64,000 bases of DNA from assembly GCF_029960815.1 (NCBI RefSeq), contig NZ_JASBRE010000016.1:1-64000 (forward strand), given 5' to 3'. Positions 1 through 8,773 of this stretch are shown piece by piece (within the stretch, counting starts at the first letter, position 1; each line of letters opens with the position of its first letter). The DNA is from Pseudomonas sp. AL03. Its GTDB lineage: Bacteria; Pseudomonadota; Gammaproteobacteria; Pseudomonadales; Pseudomonadaceae. The notes under the pieces were generated by a model that did not search any database, was not told the DNA's origin, and saw nothing but the letters and a program-made list of their open reading frames with translations. Made by a program: the position numbers and the translations under genes.

Positions 1-3
1 CCG

Positions 4-40
4 AAACCCCTATCTGCGTATGCAGGTAGGGGTTTTGTTT
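4..40. terminator. Intrinsic terminator hairpin
   Basis: A long stem formed by bases 4-17 and 22-35 (AAACCCCTA pairs with TAGGGGTTT) is followed by a T-rich run, GTTTTGTTTTG. It looks like the terminator of a plus-strand gene lying before the window. Both arms are flanked by A or T runs, so it could act in both directions. Confidence 0.8.
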
Positions 41-141
41 TGTCCGCAGGAAAGTGGCCTTCAGTTACAGCACAAATTTGCACAGTTATTTTCGATCCAT
101 GACACTAGAATAGGTCCAACTTTTTCGGAGCCAGAGCCTTT

Positions 142-801
142 ATGCCAGATCCGGTTGACGCCCCTGGGCTGTCAGAATTACCGCTGGACGACTTGCTAGC
201 GTGTCATGAGTGCGACTTGCTGATGCGCAAGCCAGAGCTCGCCCATGGCGAGAAAGCGCTCTGTCCGCGCTGCGGTTACGAGCTCTACGCCCATCGGCAT
301 AACGTCGTACAGCGCAGTCTCGCCTTGGTTCTCGCCGCTCTGTTTTTATATATCCCTGCGAACTTTTTACCCATCATGCAGCTCCATCTACTCGGGCAGT
401 CATCGGATGACACTGTCTGGAGTGGCGTTGTTGGCCTGTTCGATACCGGAATGCAGGGTGTAGCAGTCGTGGTGTTTCTCTGCAGTATGGGAATCCCGTT
501 GCTCAAGCTGCTTTGCCAACTGGCTGTACTGCTGAGTATTCGTTTTGATATCGGGCGCAGTTACGGCCTGTTGCTCTACCGCATTTATCACCATTTACGC
601 GATTGGGGGATGCTCGAGGTCTACCTCATGGGCGTACTGGTAGCGATCGTCAAACTGGCAGATATGGCAGCAATTACCGTCGGTCTTGGCCTGGCGTGCT
701 TTATCGGTTTGTTGTTGGTTCAGGTCTGGTTGGAGGTTGTGATGTCGCCTCATCAGATCTGGCAGGCTTTATCAGGAGAGGATGCCCATGCGGGCGATTG
801 A
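142..801 (+). CDS. pqiA: PqiA/LetA-type integral membrane protein, first half-size copy
   Basis: 219-residue inner-membrane protein of the PqiA (paraquat-inducible protein A) family. A zinc-ribbon pair of CxxC motifs (C21/C24 and C41/C44) precedes about four hydrophobic segments from residue 60 on. E. coli PqiA and LetA are about 420 residues with two such modules fused; here each module is its own gene. The family works with periplasmic MCE proteins in lipid movement between inner and outer membrane. The stop overlaps the next gene, so translation is probably coupled. No lipid substrate can be read from the sequence. Confidence 0.9.
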   Translation: MPDPVDAPGLSELPLDDLLACHECDLLMRKPELAHGEKALCPRCGYELYAHRHNVVQRSLALVLAALFLYIPANFLPIMQLHLLGQSSDDTVWSGVVGLFDTGMQGVAVVVFLCSMGIPLLKLLCQLAVLLSIRFDIGRSYGLLLYRIYHHLRDWGMLEVYLMGVLVAIVKLADMAAITVGLGLACFIGLLLVQVWLEVVMSPHQIWQALSGEDAHAGD

Positions 802-1411
802 TGCAGGCATTCTTATTTGCGCCGAATGCCATGAGTTGAACAAGCAGGAAGCCGACACCGACGAGCAGGTCTGCACCCGTTGCGGTGCGCTGGTTCACGC
901 CCGTCGTCCGAACAGTGTGATGCGTACCTGGGCGTTGCTGGTGACCGCCGCGGTTCTCTACATCCCGGCCAACGTGCTGCCGATCATGACCGTCAGCTCA
1001 CTGGGGCAGGGCGATCCCAGCACCATCATGTCCGGTGTGATCCAACTGGTTCAGCACGGCATGATCCCCATCGCCGCCGTGGTTTTTATCGCCAGTATTT
1101 TGGTACCAACGTTTAAGTTGGTGGGTATCGCACTGCTTCTGTTTTCCGTGCAGCGCCGCCAGCCACTGTCGGCTCGCCAACGTATTTGGATGTATCGCTT
1201 TATTGAGTTCATTGGCCGCTGGTCGATGCTCGATATCTTTGTGATCGCCATCCTGGTGGCGGTTGTGAATTTCGGACGGCTTGCCAGCGTCGAAGCCAAT
1301 CTTGGCGCCATCGCTTTCGCCAGTGTGGTGATTCTGACGATGCTTGCCGCAGTAACTTTCGATCCCCGACTGATTTGGGATAACACGGAGTCGGACGACG
1401 ACCATGACTGA
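788..1411 (+). CDS. pqiA: PqiA/LetA-type integral membrane protein, second half-size copy
   Basis: About 207 residues, the same fold as the preceding gene: a zinc ribbon (C11/C14 and C29/C32) followed by four hydrophobic segments. The frame opens at 782, but the AGGAG at 774-778 is only 3 nt from that ATG and 9 nt from the ATG at 788, so 788 is preferred. The gene overlaps the upstream pqiA copy by 14 nt and the downstream MCE gene by 8 nt. The two half-size copies together probably make one LetA-equivalent unit (inference). Confidence 0.88.
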   Translation: MRAIDAGILICAECHELNKQEADTDEQVCTRCGALVHARRPNSVMRTWALLVTAAVLYIPANVLPIMTVSSLGQGDPSTIMSGVIQLVQHGMIPIAAVVFIASILVPTFKLVGIALLLFSVQRRQPLSARQRIWMYRFIEFIGRWSMLDIFVIAILVAVVNFGRLASVEANLGAIAFASVVILTMLAAVTFDPRLIWDNTESDDDHD

Positions 1412-3707
1412 TTTGCCTACAGCAAAAACCCGACCAGCCTCGAACTGGTCAGCTATTTGGGTGTTGCCCCTGATCGCCCTGATTATCGGCGGCTGGCTCG
1501 GCTGGCGTGCCTACAACGAGACCGGCATCGAGATTCAGGTGCGTTTCGAAAGTGGTGAAGGCATTCAGGCCAACAAGACCGAAGTCGTCTACAAAGGCAT
1601 GTCGGTGGGTAAGGTGAAGACCCTCAAGCTTGATGACGAAGGCAGCTCTAAGGGCGTGATCGCCACCGTAGAGATGAACAAGGACGTGGAGCAATACCTG
1701 CGGACCAGCACGCGTTTCTGGCTGGTCAAACCGAGCGTGACACTGGCCGGTATCACTGGCCTGGAGACGCTGGTCTCGGGTAACTACGTCGCGATAAGCC
1801 CGGGCGAAGGTGAGCCGACTCGAAAGTTCAAAGCCCTGGTTGAAGAGCCGCCGCTGTCGGACGCTCAGCCGGGTTTGCACCTGACCATCAAGGCTGATCG
1901 CCTCGGCTCGTTGAACCGCGGCAGTCCGGTGTTCTACAAGCAGATCAAGGTTGGCCAGGTCAAAAGCTACTTGCTCTCCGAAGACCAGAGCACGGTTGAA
2001 CTCAAAGTGTTCATCGAACCCACCTATGCCAAACTGGTGCGCAAACACACGCGTTTCTGGAACGCCAGCGGCATCAGCATCGACGCCAGCCTGTCGGGCG
2101 TGAAAGTGCGTAGCGAGTCCCTGGCCAGCATCGTCGCCGGCGGTATCGCGTTCGCCACGCCGGAGAACCGCAAGGACAGTCCGCCCACCGACCCAAGCCT
2201 GCCGTTCCGTCTCTACGAAGATTTCGATGCGGCCGCTGCCGGGATTCGGGTTAAGGTCAAACTCAGCGATTTCGAAGGCTTGCAGGCCGGTCGCACACCG
2301 GTGATGTACAAAGGCATCCAGGTCGGCAATCTGAAAGCGCTGAAGATCGATCCGGATCTGTCTGGCGCCACCGCCGAATTGACCCTCGATCCATTGGCCG
2401 AAGATTACCTGGTTGAAGGCACTCAGTTCTGGGTGGTCAAACCGTCGATCTCGCTGGCGGGGATCACCGGCCTGGAAGCCCTGGTCAAAGGTAACTACAT
2501 CGCCGTTCGCCCTGGCGACAAAGACGCAGCGCCGCAACGTGAATTCGTGGCGCGACCCAAGGCTCCGCCGCTGGATCTGCGTTCTCCGGGTTTGCACCTG
2601 GTGTTGTTCACGGAAAGCCTGGGTTCCCTGGAAGTCGGCAGTCCGATTCTCTACAAACAGGTCAAGGTTGGTTCGGTCCAGAGCTATCAGTTCTCGCGCA
2701 CCAAAAAACAGTTGGTGATCGGTGTACACATCGAGAAGGAATACGAAGGTCTGGTCAATGCCTCGACACGGTTCTGGAATGCCAGCGGCATCACGCTGAC
2801 GGGGGGACTGACGGGGGGGATCCAGGTCAAAAGTGAGTCGCTGCAAAGCCTGATGGCCGGCGGCATTGCTTTCGAAACCCCGGAAGCCAAGGCGCCGTTG
2901 CAGAAGCGGATTCCACGTTTTCGTCTGTTCGCCAACCATGACGAGGCCAACCATAAAGGCACCGTGGTCACGATCAAGGTTGATCGCGCCGATGGCTTAC
3001 GCAACGGCACACCTGTGAGATTCAAAGGCCTGGATGTTGGCAAGATTGAGGACGTCGACCTCAGTGATGACCTGCAATCGGTGATGCTTACCGCACGAAT
3101 CACAGAAGTGCCGGAGCGTATCGCTCGGGTTGGCAGTCAGTTCTGGGTAGTCAAACCTGAACTGGGTTTGATCAAGACGTCCAACCTTGAAACGCTGGTC
3201 ACAGGCCAATACATCGAAGTGCAGCCGGCCGCGAAAAACCTCGGCCCGCAGAAGAACTTCGTCGCCCTGGCCAATCCGCCGGAAACCGCTAAACAAGAAG
3301 CCGGTTTGAGTCTGGTGTTGAGTGCTGCACGCCGTGGTTCGCTGAAAACCGGTGTGCCGGTCACCTATCGCGAGATCACCGTGGGCAAAGTGACGGGCTA
3401 TGAACTCGGCCAGACCGCCGATCGCGTGTTGGTGCACATCCTGATCGAGCCGAAGTACGCGCCGTTGGTGCGCAGCGGCACGCGTTTCTGGAACTCCAGT
3501 GGTTTTGGCTTTGATTACGGCTTGTTCAAAGGGGCGACGATGCGTACCGAATCGCTGGAGACGCTGATTCAGGGCGGCATCGCTTTCGCCACGCCGGACG
3601 GTGAGCGCATGGGCGGTCCGGCGCTAGCTGAGCAAACGTTTCCGCTGTTCGATAAGTTCGAAGACGAATGGCTGACCTGGGCACCGAAGATTTCAATCGG
3701 CAAGTAA
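1404..3707 (+). CDS. pqiB: Six-MCE-domain intermembrane lipid transport protein (PqiB/LetB type)
   Basis: 767 residues. One N-terminal membrane anchor (about residues 15-35, WVLPLIALIIGGWLGW) is followed by a long periplasmic part. Six MCE (MlaD) domains can be counted from the repeated pattern of a beta strand, G-L/S-x-x-G-x-P-V-x-Y/F-K and V-G-K/Q-V, beginning near residues 40, 160, 285, 405, 525 and 640. E. coli PqiB has three such domains and LetB/YebT seven, so this is closer to LetB. MCE rings stack into a tube that carries lipids across the periplasm. It starts inside the preceding pqiA copy. No PqiC-type lipoprotein gene follows; the operon ends at a strong terminator. Confidence 0.9.
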   Translation: MTDLPTAKTRPASNWSAIWVLPLIALIIGGWLGWRAYNETGIEIQVRFESGEGIQANKTEVVYKGMSVGKVKTLKLDDEGSSKGVIATVEMNKDVEQYLRTSTRFWLVKPSVTLAGITGLETLVSGNYVAISPGEGEPTRKFKALVEEPPLSDAQPGLHLTIKADRLGSLNRGSPVFYKQIKVGQVKSYLLSEDQSTVELKVFIEPTYAKLVRKHTRFWNASGISIDASLSGVKVRSESLASIVAGGIAFATPENRKDSPPTDPSLPFRLYEDFDAAAAGIRVKVKLSDFEGLQAGRTPVMYKGIQVGNLKALKIDPDLSGATAELTLDPLAEDYLVEGTQFWVVKPSISLAGITGLEALVKGNYIAVRPGDKDAAPQREFVARPKAPPLDLRSPGLHLVLFTESLGSLEVGSPILYKQVKVGSVQSYQFSRTKKQLVIGVHIEKEYEGLVNASTRFWNASGITLTGGLTGGIQVKSESLQSLMAGGIAFETPEAKAPLQKRIPRFRLFANHDEANHKGTVVTIKVDRADGLRNGTPVRFKGLDVGKIEDVDLSDDLQSVMLTARITEVPERIARVGSQFWVVKPELGLIKTSNLETLVTGQYIEVQPAAKNLGPQKNFVALANPPETAKQEAGLSLVLSAARRGSLKTGVPVTYREITVGKVTGYELGQTADRVLVHILIEPKYAPLVRSGTRFWNSSGFGFDYGLFKGATMRTESLETLIQGGIAFATPDGERMGGPALAEQTFPLFDKFEDEWLTWAPKISIGK

Positions 3708-3725
3708 GCCCAAAAAAAAGGCATG

Positions 3726-3760
3726 AAAAAGGCCGCGATCCATTGGATCGCGGCCTTTTT
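3726..3760. terminator. Bidirectional intrinsic terminator between pqiB and mksB
   Basis: A perfect 16-bp stem with a 3-nt loop: bases 3726-3741 pair with 3745-3760, GC-rich core GGCCGCGATCC, with A5 and T5 flanks on either side. It serves the two convergent transcription units. Confidence 0.93.
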
Positions 3761-3782
3761 TATTGCTGTCGATTAACACAAA

Positions 3783-6623
3783 TCAGACCGCATCCAGCTC
3801 CGGTTCATCCGCTTCAACGGTAACGGCAGCCTTCACCTCATCGTGTCGACGGATGTACTTCCAGTCCGCCTCGTCGATGTAGATCCCGTTCGGCCCGCTG
3901 CCACCTTCCAGGTCGATGGCGACACTGGCGCAGACCTGCGGCTTCACACTCGCCAGGATCGGCACGAAGCCCAGTTGCAAGCTGGTTTCCAACAGCGCTG
4001 CCTGGTTCTTTTCGTCGATGTCCGCCGCCTCGTCGAGGTAGTAAGGCAGGCGCACGCGACCGGCCTGATCGCGGTCCATCAAGTGCAGCAACAAGTACAT
4101 GTTGGTCAGCGCCTTGATGGTCATGGTCGTGCCGTTGGAGGCGGCGCCATCGATGTCGGTGTGGATCACCGGCGATCCGTTGACCTTGGTGATCTCGAAC
4201 GCCAGCTCGAACAAGTCCTTGAGGCCGAGCTGGTTGTGGTTTGCCGCCACCAGCCGCGCCAGGTATTCCTTGGCTTCTTCGTTTTTGTTGTCCTGATCCG
4301 CGCTTTGGCTCAGATCGAAAACCGAAAGGGTTTCGCCTTCTTCGTACTGGCCGGCGCTGTGGATGATCTGGTCGATGTGCTTGAGCGCTTCCCTGTTCGG
4401 CGCCAGTACGATGCGGAAACTCTGCAGGTTGGAGACCTGACGCTTGTTGATCTCGCGGTTGAACAGCGCCAGTTGATGCTCGAGGCTGTCGTAGTCGCTG
4501 CGGATGTTGCGCAGGGTCCGGGCGATGTCGGTCACCGCCGCACGGCGAGCCTTGCCAAGGGTCAGGGCTTCGTCGGTGCGGTGCGCATACGCGTTGATCA
4601 GCAGTTGCAGGCGACGCTCCATATCGTCTTCGCTGTCGAACTTGGCCACGCCCTTGAGGCGGACCTGAGCGTACAGCGCTTCGATCTGGCCATCGCTGCG
4701 CATCAAACCCTGCCAGCTGTCCTGATAGTCATTGAGCAGCGGCAGCAGGTTGTCCATGGAATCGTCGATCAGGTCCATGAACGGCGTACCGAACGGCAGG
4801 TCTGCCGGCAACAACTGACGGCGGCGCAGGGCGTCGTCGAGGGTGCGTTGCTTGGCTTCCATGTCGCCGATCTGCCGGCCGACCAGTTGCAGCTTGGCCG
4901 ACAGTTGCTGGACGCGTTCGGTGAAGGCATCGCTGGAACGCTTCAACTCGTCCTGAGCCGCTTCCATCTGCGCCAGCTGCTCCAGCTTGTCGCTTTCCTC
5001 GGCGCTCAGTGTTTGCGCGCGGCGGAAATCTTCCAACGCTTTCTGCGCATCCAGCACTTGCTGGTACAGCGCTTCGGTCTGGGTCTTGCTCGCGGCGCGG
5101 TCGGCGGCCACGGCTTGCTGGGTTTTCAGTTGCTTGAGTTCTTTGTCCAGACGCTCTTTCTGATCGCGCAATGCCGCGCGGTCTGCCAGGGCTTGCAGCG
5201 CTGGAGGCTCGATGTGCGAGATGTCGATGGACAGGCCCGGCACTTCGAAGCGCTCGCCTTTGAAGCCGTCGAGGATCAGCTCCATGGATTTGACCCACTG
5301 ACCGTCCTCGTCCAGCGTGATGCCATGCTCGCCCAGCGGCAGACTGAACAGCGCACTGTTGAACAGGCGCATCAGGCGCTCGACATCCTGTTGCGAGAAT
5401 TCCTCGCGCAGACGGGCGTAGCTGTTGTTGTCGGCGTGATCGAGTTGCTGCTTCACCGACTTCAGGCGTTTTTCCAGATCCCGCAGGCGCTCTTCCAAAT
5501 CTTCGGCGCTGAACTGCCGCGACTGCGCCAGCGCACCGGCCAATTCATCGTGTGCGTCCTTGGCCGCGAGCAGTTGCTGCTCAAGGACTTTGACGTCAGT
5601 AACCAACGCGAAGCGATGCTTGAGCACCGACAACTCGCCGAGCCAACGCTGGATGCCGGTGATTTCCCGTTCCAGACGCATCAGCTCCTGAGTGCCGCCG
5701 CGCTGATCGTTTTGCAGCGCGTCTTGCTCGTTGCGGTAGTGCTCGGCCTGAATCGTCAGCTCTTCCTTGCGCGCACTGGCGTAGTCCGACCAGGTCCCGA
5801 GCAGGGAATCGAGCAGCGGCGAGATCCGGTGCAGTTTGCCGCGCAGGATGTTGCGCTGGGTCACGCCTGCCGCAAGCGCTTCGACCAATGGGCCAGCGGT
5901 GACCAGCGAGTTGTAGTCCTGCTCCATGCGACGGACATCGCGGAAGGCTTCTTCGCACGCGGCAATGTAGTCGACGCTGCCGGAACGCAGGCTGTGTTCG
6001 AACGCATCGAGAAACAGCTGCTTGAGCTTGGCCGCCGTGATTTCACGCATGTGCAGCAGGTTGATGAACAGTGCGCGGAACGTCTTCAGGCTCTGTTCGC
6101 TGGTGGAGCGCAACGGGATCAGCGTCAAGTCGAGTGGGATCGACGTGTGACCGCCGACCAATAAACGACGCAGCTCATCAGGTTTGAGCTCGTAGGCTTT
6201 CAGGCCTTCGCGCTCAAGGTTGGTGAACAACTCTTTCTGACGCAGGCAGGTGTCATTTTTCTGGTAGTGGGCCAAATCCAGCTTGCCGGCGTAGGCAAAA
6301 AACTGGTGCCCGAAACCACCGCCCGGGCCGCGACCGACCACCCCGATCACGTGCGGACCGTGGGGCAGGGACACTTCGACCAGAATGTAGCTGGTGTCCG
6401 AGGCGAAGTAGAACCGCCGGGATTGTTCCAGGCTGTACTTGCCGAAACTCATGTCCGACATGCGCGCCAAAATCGGGAACTGCAGGGCGTTGATCGAGGC
6501 GGATTTACCGAGGTTGTTCGCGCCGTAAACCGACAACGGTTCTTCCAGCGGAAACAGGCCGAGGCTATAGCCGGCGGTGTTTAAAAGGGCGAAGCGGCGA
6601 ATGCCGTAGCGTTCCTTGCTCAT
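3783..6623 (-). CDS. mksB: MksB, SMC-like ATPase of the MksBEF condensin
   Basis: 946 residues. The N-terminal ATPase half carries Walker A GANNLGKS at residues 34-41. Long Q/E/R/L-rich coiled coils fill roughly 220-400 and 480-760. Walker B lies near 863-868 (YYLDEAAD), preceded by an atypical ABC signature around ASNGTT. This is the MukB-like SMC subunit and is much shorter than E. coli MukB (about 1,490). It would dimerise at a central hinge and organise the chromosome with the MksE and MksF subunits. Its start overlaps the mksE stop by 4 nt. It is last in the mksF-mksE-mksB operon; no JetD/MksG gene follows. Confidence 0.92.
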   Translation of the reverse strand: MSKERYGIRRFALLNTAGYSLGLFPLEEPLSVYGANNLGKSASINALQFPILARMSDMSFGKYSLEQSRRFYFASDTSYILVEVSLPHGPHVIGVVGRGPGGGFGHQFFAYAGKLDLAHYQKNDTCLRQKELFTNLEREGLKAYELKPDELRRLLVGGHTSIPLDLTLIPLRSTSEQSLKTFRALFINLLHMREITAAKLKQLFLDAFEHSLRSGSVDYIAACEEAFRDVRRMEQDYNSLVTAGPLVEALAAGVTQRNILRGKLHRISPLLDSLLGTWSDYASARKEELTIQAEHYRNEQDALQNDQRGGTQELMRLEREITGIQRWLGELSVLKHRFALVTDVKVLEQQLLAAKDAHDELAGALAQSRQFSAEDLEERLRDLEKRLKSVKQQLDHADNNSYARLREEFSQQDVERLMRLFNSALFSLPLGEHGITLDEDGQWVKSMELILDGFKGERFEVPGLSIDISHIEPPALQALADRAALRDQKERLDKELKQLKTQQAVAADRAASKTQTEALYQQVLDAQKALEDFRRAQTLSAEESDKLEQLAQMEAAQDELKRSSDAFTERVQQLSAKLQLVGRQIGDMEAKQRTLDDALRRRQLLPADLPFGTPFMDLIDDSMDNLLPLLNDYQDSWQGLMRSDGQIEALYAQVRLKGVAKFDSEDDMERRLQLLINAYAHRTDEALTLGKARRAAVTDIARTLRNIRSDYDSLEHQLALFNREINKRQVSNLQSFRIVLAPNREALKHIDQIIHSAGQYEEGETLSVFDLSQSADQDNKNEEAKEYLARLVAANHNQLGLKDLFELAFEITKVNGSPVIHTDIDGAASNGTTMTIKALTNMYLLLHLMDRDQAGRVRLPYYLDEAADIDEKNQAALLETSLQLGFVPILASVKPQVCASVAIDLEGGSGPNGIYIDEADWKYIRRHDEVKAAVTVEADEPELDAV

Positions 6624-7342
6624 GCGTCGGTCTCCTGTTCTTCGGCGATGGCACGGGCCATGGCGTCTTCTTCGCTTTCTTCCGCGAAGTCACTAAGGTC
6701 CAGCGGGTCATCGGTTTCCAGGAGTTTTTCGTCGCTGTCGTCATCGATCAGCACTGGAACCGGCAGCGGCAGCGGCAGCACGCTGTGCAGGCTGGCCGCC
6801 AGATCGCGATCCTGCTGAACCGAGAGGCAGACATCGAGGAAACGGTGCATCGGCGGCAGGAAACGGTAGATGCCGTTTTCTTCGCCGGCGAAACCGAGCT
6901 GAGTCATGCGTCGCATGATTTTTTCTTCGAGTTCTTCGACGGTCTGCACTTCGGCCTGGATAAACAGGTCGCGGTACTTCTCCAGCAGCGACGGCAATTC
7001 ATCGCGGCCGAGGCTGCCACCATCAAGCACGGCAACTGGATCGCGGCCCTGATCAGCCAGATGCTCGACGAGGATGAAGGTGAACAGCGCCAGACGCTGG
7101 GCAGTCTTGTTCACCGCGGCCGCAGCGAGGTCCGGCACGAAGTAGTAGAAGCCACGGGTGTCGCAGACCAGTTCAAAGCCCAACGCCTTGAACAGCGTGC
7201 GGTACTGGTCCTGGAAGTTCGACAGTTGCGCGCACAGCTCTGGGTCGCGGCGGCTGACGTGGTAGCCCTTGAACAGCTCGCGAAAGATCGGCGCCAGCTG
7301 GGACAGTTCGGATAGATCAAGTTGCATGGGGAGTACTTGCAT
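6620..7342 (-). CDS. mksE: MksE, KITE subunit of the MksBEF condensin
   Basis: 240 residues (or 235 from the internal ATG at 7327, MQLDLSEL, which reduces overlap with mksF). It lies between the kleisin and SMC genes, as in MksBEF operons. KITE proteins form winged-helix dimers that bind the kleisin. The C-terminal 50 residues are strongly acidic (DDDSDEKLLETDDPLDLSD). The stop overlaps the mksB start by 4 nt, which suggests translational coupling and fixed stoichiometry. Confidence 0.87.
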   Translation of the reverse strand: MQVLPMQLDLSELSQLAPIFRELFKGYHVSRRDPELCAQLSNFQDQYRTLFKALGFELVCDTRGFYYFVPDLAAAAVNKTAQRLALFTFILVEHLADQGRDPVAVLDGGSLGRDELPSLLEKYRDLFIQAEVQTVEELEEKIMRRMTQLGFAGEENGIYRFLPPMHRFLDVCLSVQQDRDLAASLHSVLPLPLPVPVLIDDDSDEKLLETDDPLDLSDFAEESEEDAMARAIAEEQETDA

Positions 7343-8606
7343 AGGGTGTGCTCGCAGAATCCTCGGCGCTGTCGCGGGCCGAGAGCAGGGCGAAGGAGCG
7401 CAGGCTGACCTGGTGCTCGTGAGTGTGGTAATCGCGGCGTTCCAGACGCTCGCGGTTGAAGCGTTTTTCCCGCGACAGGCGCGAGAACCAGTAGAGCAAT
7501 TCGTCGGTAGCGCCGTCCGGTTCCTGCTCCAGCAACCAGGTCATCAGGTCCGGCATCGGCAGGGCGTCTTCGCAGCGTTCGAGCATTTCCCGAACCGTGC
7601 GTGGCGCGCGCGGTGCTTCACCTTTCTGCGTCTTGTGGGCCTTGGGGAAGCGCGCCGGTTTTGGCTCGAAACGGGCCAACGCATAAACGTAGGCTTCGAC
7701 CTGGCTGGCGCTGCCGAGAAACGTGCTTTGCGGTCGGGTAAACATTGGCATGGCGGCTTGCGGCACGGCATCAATACCTTTACGGCGGATGGCCGACAAG
7801 GCCAGTGCAGCGCCACGGGTCACGGCATTGTGCCGACGAGCTTCTTCACGCAACGGCAGCAGCAGTTCGCGGGCATGACGCAGGGTCAGCTGGGCGCTGG
7901 TCTGCATTTCGAGGATGCGTGCGTGGGTGCGCAGCAGCATGTCGTCATCGACCAGATGACCGAGGCGCTGCTGCTCGGTGAGCATCTTCAGCAGGACGTT
8001 TTCGACCTTGCGCACGCCTTGTTCGAAGGCGCCGTCGGCGTTCACCAACTGAATCATCGGCTCGACGTATTCGTCCCAAGTCGCAAGCACTTCAGCGTAA
8101 CGCTGACGCAGCGGGATCTGCCGATCGCTGGTCTTCGCCCGCTCGGCGACGGCCACCAGGGCCTGCTCGTCGTTGGCGAGTTTCTTCAGAACGTCCCGTA
8201 CGCGCATGTCGAGTAGGCGCAACTGGCGCGCCAGGTCGTGGCCATCACGGATGTCGAAGGCGTCCTGAATGTAACCGGCCAGACGCTCGAGGTGGCGCAA
8301 ATAGGCTTCGATTTCCAGGCACAGGCCCAGACGGTGCTCACGGCGCAGGTAAGCGAGGAAGTCGTGGATCTGCGCGTTGAGCTCGAAACGGTTCGGGCTT
8401 TTCGCCACGGGAACCAGAATATCGAGGCGGATCCACACGTCCAACAGGCTGGTGATGTCCTGCGGCGTACTGTCCAGTTGCTGGGCGCCCAGTTGCGTAC
8501 GCAGTTCGTTGAGGCTCAAGGTGCCTTGGTCGAAGTGCTCGCACAGTGGCTCCAGAAGTGCCCAGTGTTCAGCGAGGGCGCGCAAGACGCGCTTGGGTTC
8601 GATCAT
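7317..8606 (-). CDS. mksF: MksF, kleisin subunit of the MksBEF condensin
   Basis: 429 residues from the ATG at 8606 (MIEPKRVLRALAEHW), which I prefer to the GTG at 8672 that would add 22 residues of unusual composition. Largely alpha-helical, with a winged-helix-like N-terminus and a central helical region rich in Leu and Arg, as in MukF/MksF. Kleisins bridge the SMC heads and bind the KITE subunit. First gene of the operon; its promoter must lie in the short gap shared with the divergent psi-subunit gene. Neither start has a strong Shine-Dalgarno. Confidence 0.87.
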   Translation of the reverse strand: MIEPKRVLRALAEHWALLEPLCEHFDQGTLSLNELRTQLGAQQLDSTPQDITSLLDVWIRLDILVPVAKSPNRFELNAQIHDFLAYLRREHRLGLCLEIEAYLRHLERLAGYIQDAFDIRDGHDLARQLRLLDMRVRDVLKKLANDEQALVAVAERAKTSDRQIPLRQRYAEVLATWDEYVEPMIQLVNADGAFEQGVRKVENVLLKMLTEQQRLGHLVDDDMLLRTHARILEMQTSAQLTLRHARELLLPLREEARRHNAVTRGAALALSAIRRKGIDAVPQAAMPMFTRPQSTFLGSASQVEAYVYALARFEPKPARFPKAHKTQKGEAPRAPRTVREMLERCEDALPMPDLMTWLLEQEPDGATDELLYWFSRLSREKRFNRERLERRDYHTHEHQVSLRSFALLSARDSAEDSASTPYASTPHAT

Positions 8607-8752
8607 CGGAATGGCCGGCTTGTTGGCGATTAAAAGCCGCGATTGTACTGCATCGCAGGCGTGTCGATTCACTCTCGGGACGGACAGTTGGCTTTCTATC
8701 GATCAAGCGTGGGCGATCTTGAGCGAAGGGCGGTAGAATCACCGCACTTTAG

Positions 8753-8761
8753 TTATCCACA
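8753..8761 (+). promoter_or_regulatory. Match to the DnaA-box consensus upstream of the psi-subunit gene
   Basis: TTATCCACA, identical to the strong DnaA box, lies 12 nt before the start of a probable replisome gene, in the intergenic region. The same 9-mer also occurs inside coding sequence elsewhere in this window (for example near 47793, 51394 and 58387), so chance is a real explanation. Confidence 0.3.
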
Positions 8762-8773
8762 AGTGGCCGACCT

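Noticed and set aside
1449..2954. 501-codon minus-strand open frame over pqiB
   Set aside because: Antisense to the MCE repeats; its composition follows from the codon bias of pqiB.
3843..6164. 773-codon plus-strand open frame
   Set aside because: It is antisense to mksB, whose ATPase motifs are clear. The translation is typical of a GC-rich shadow frame (rich in Arg, Gln, Val, Leu), with no motif.
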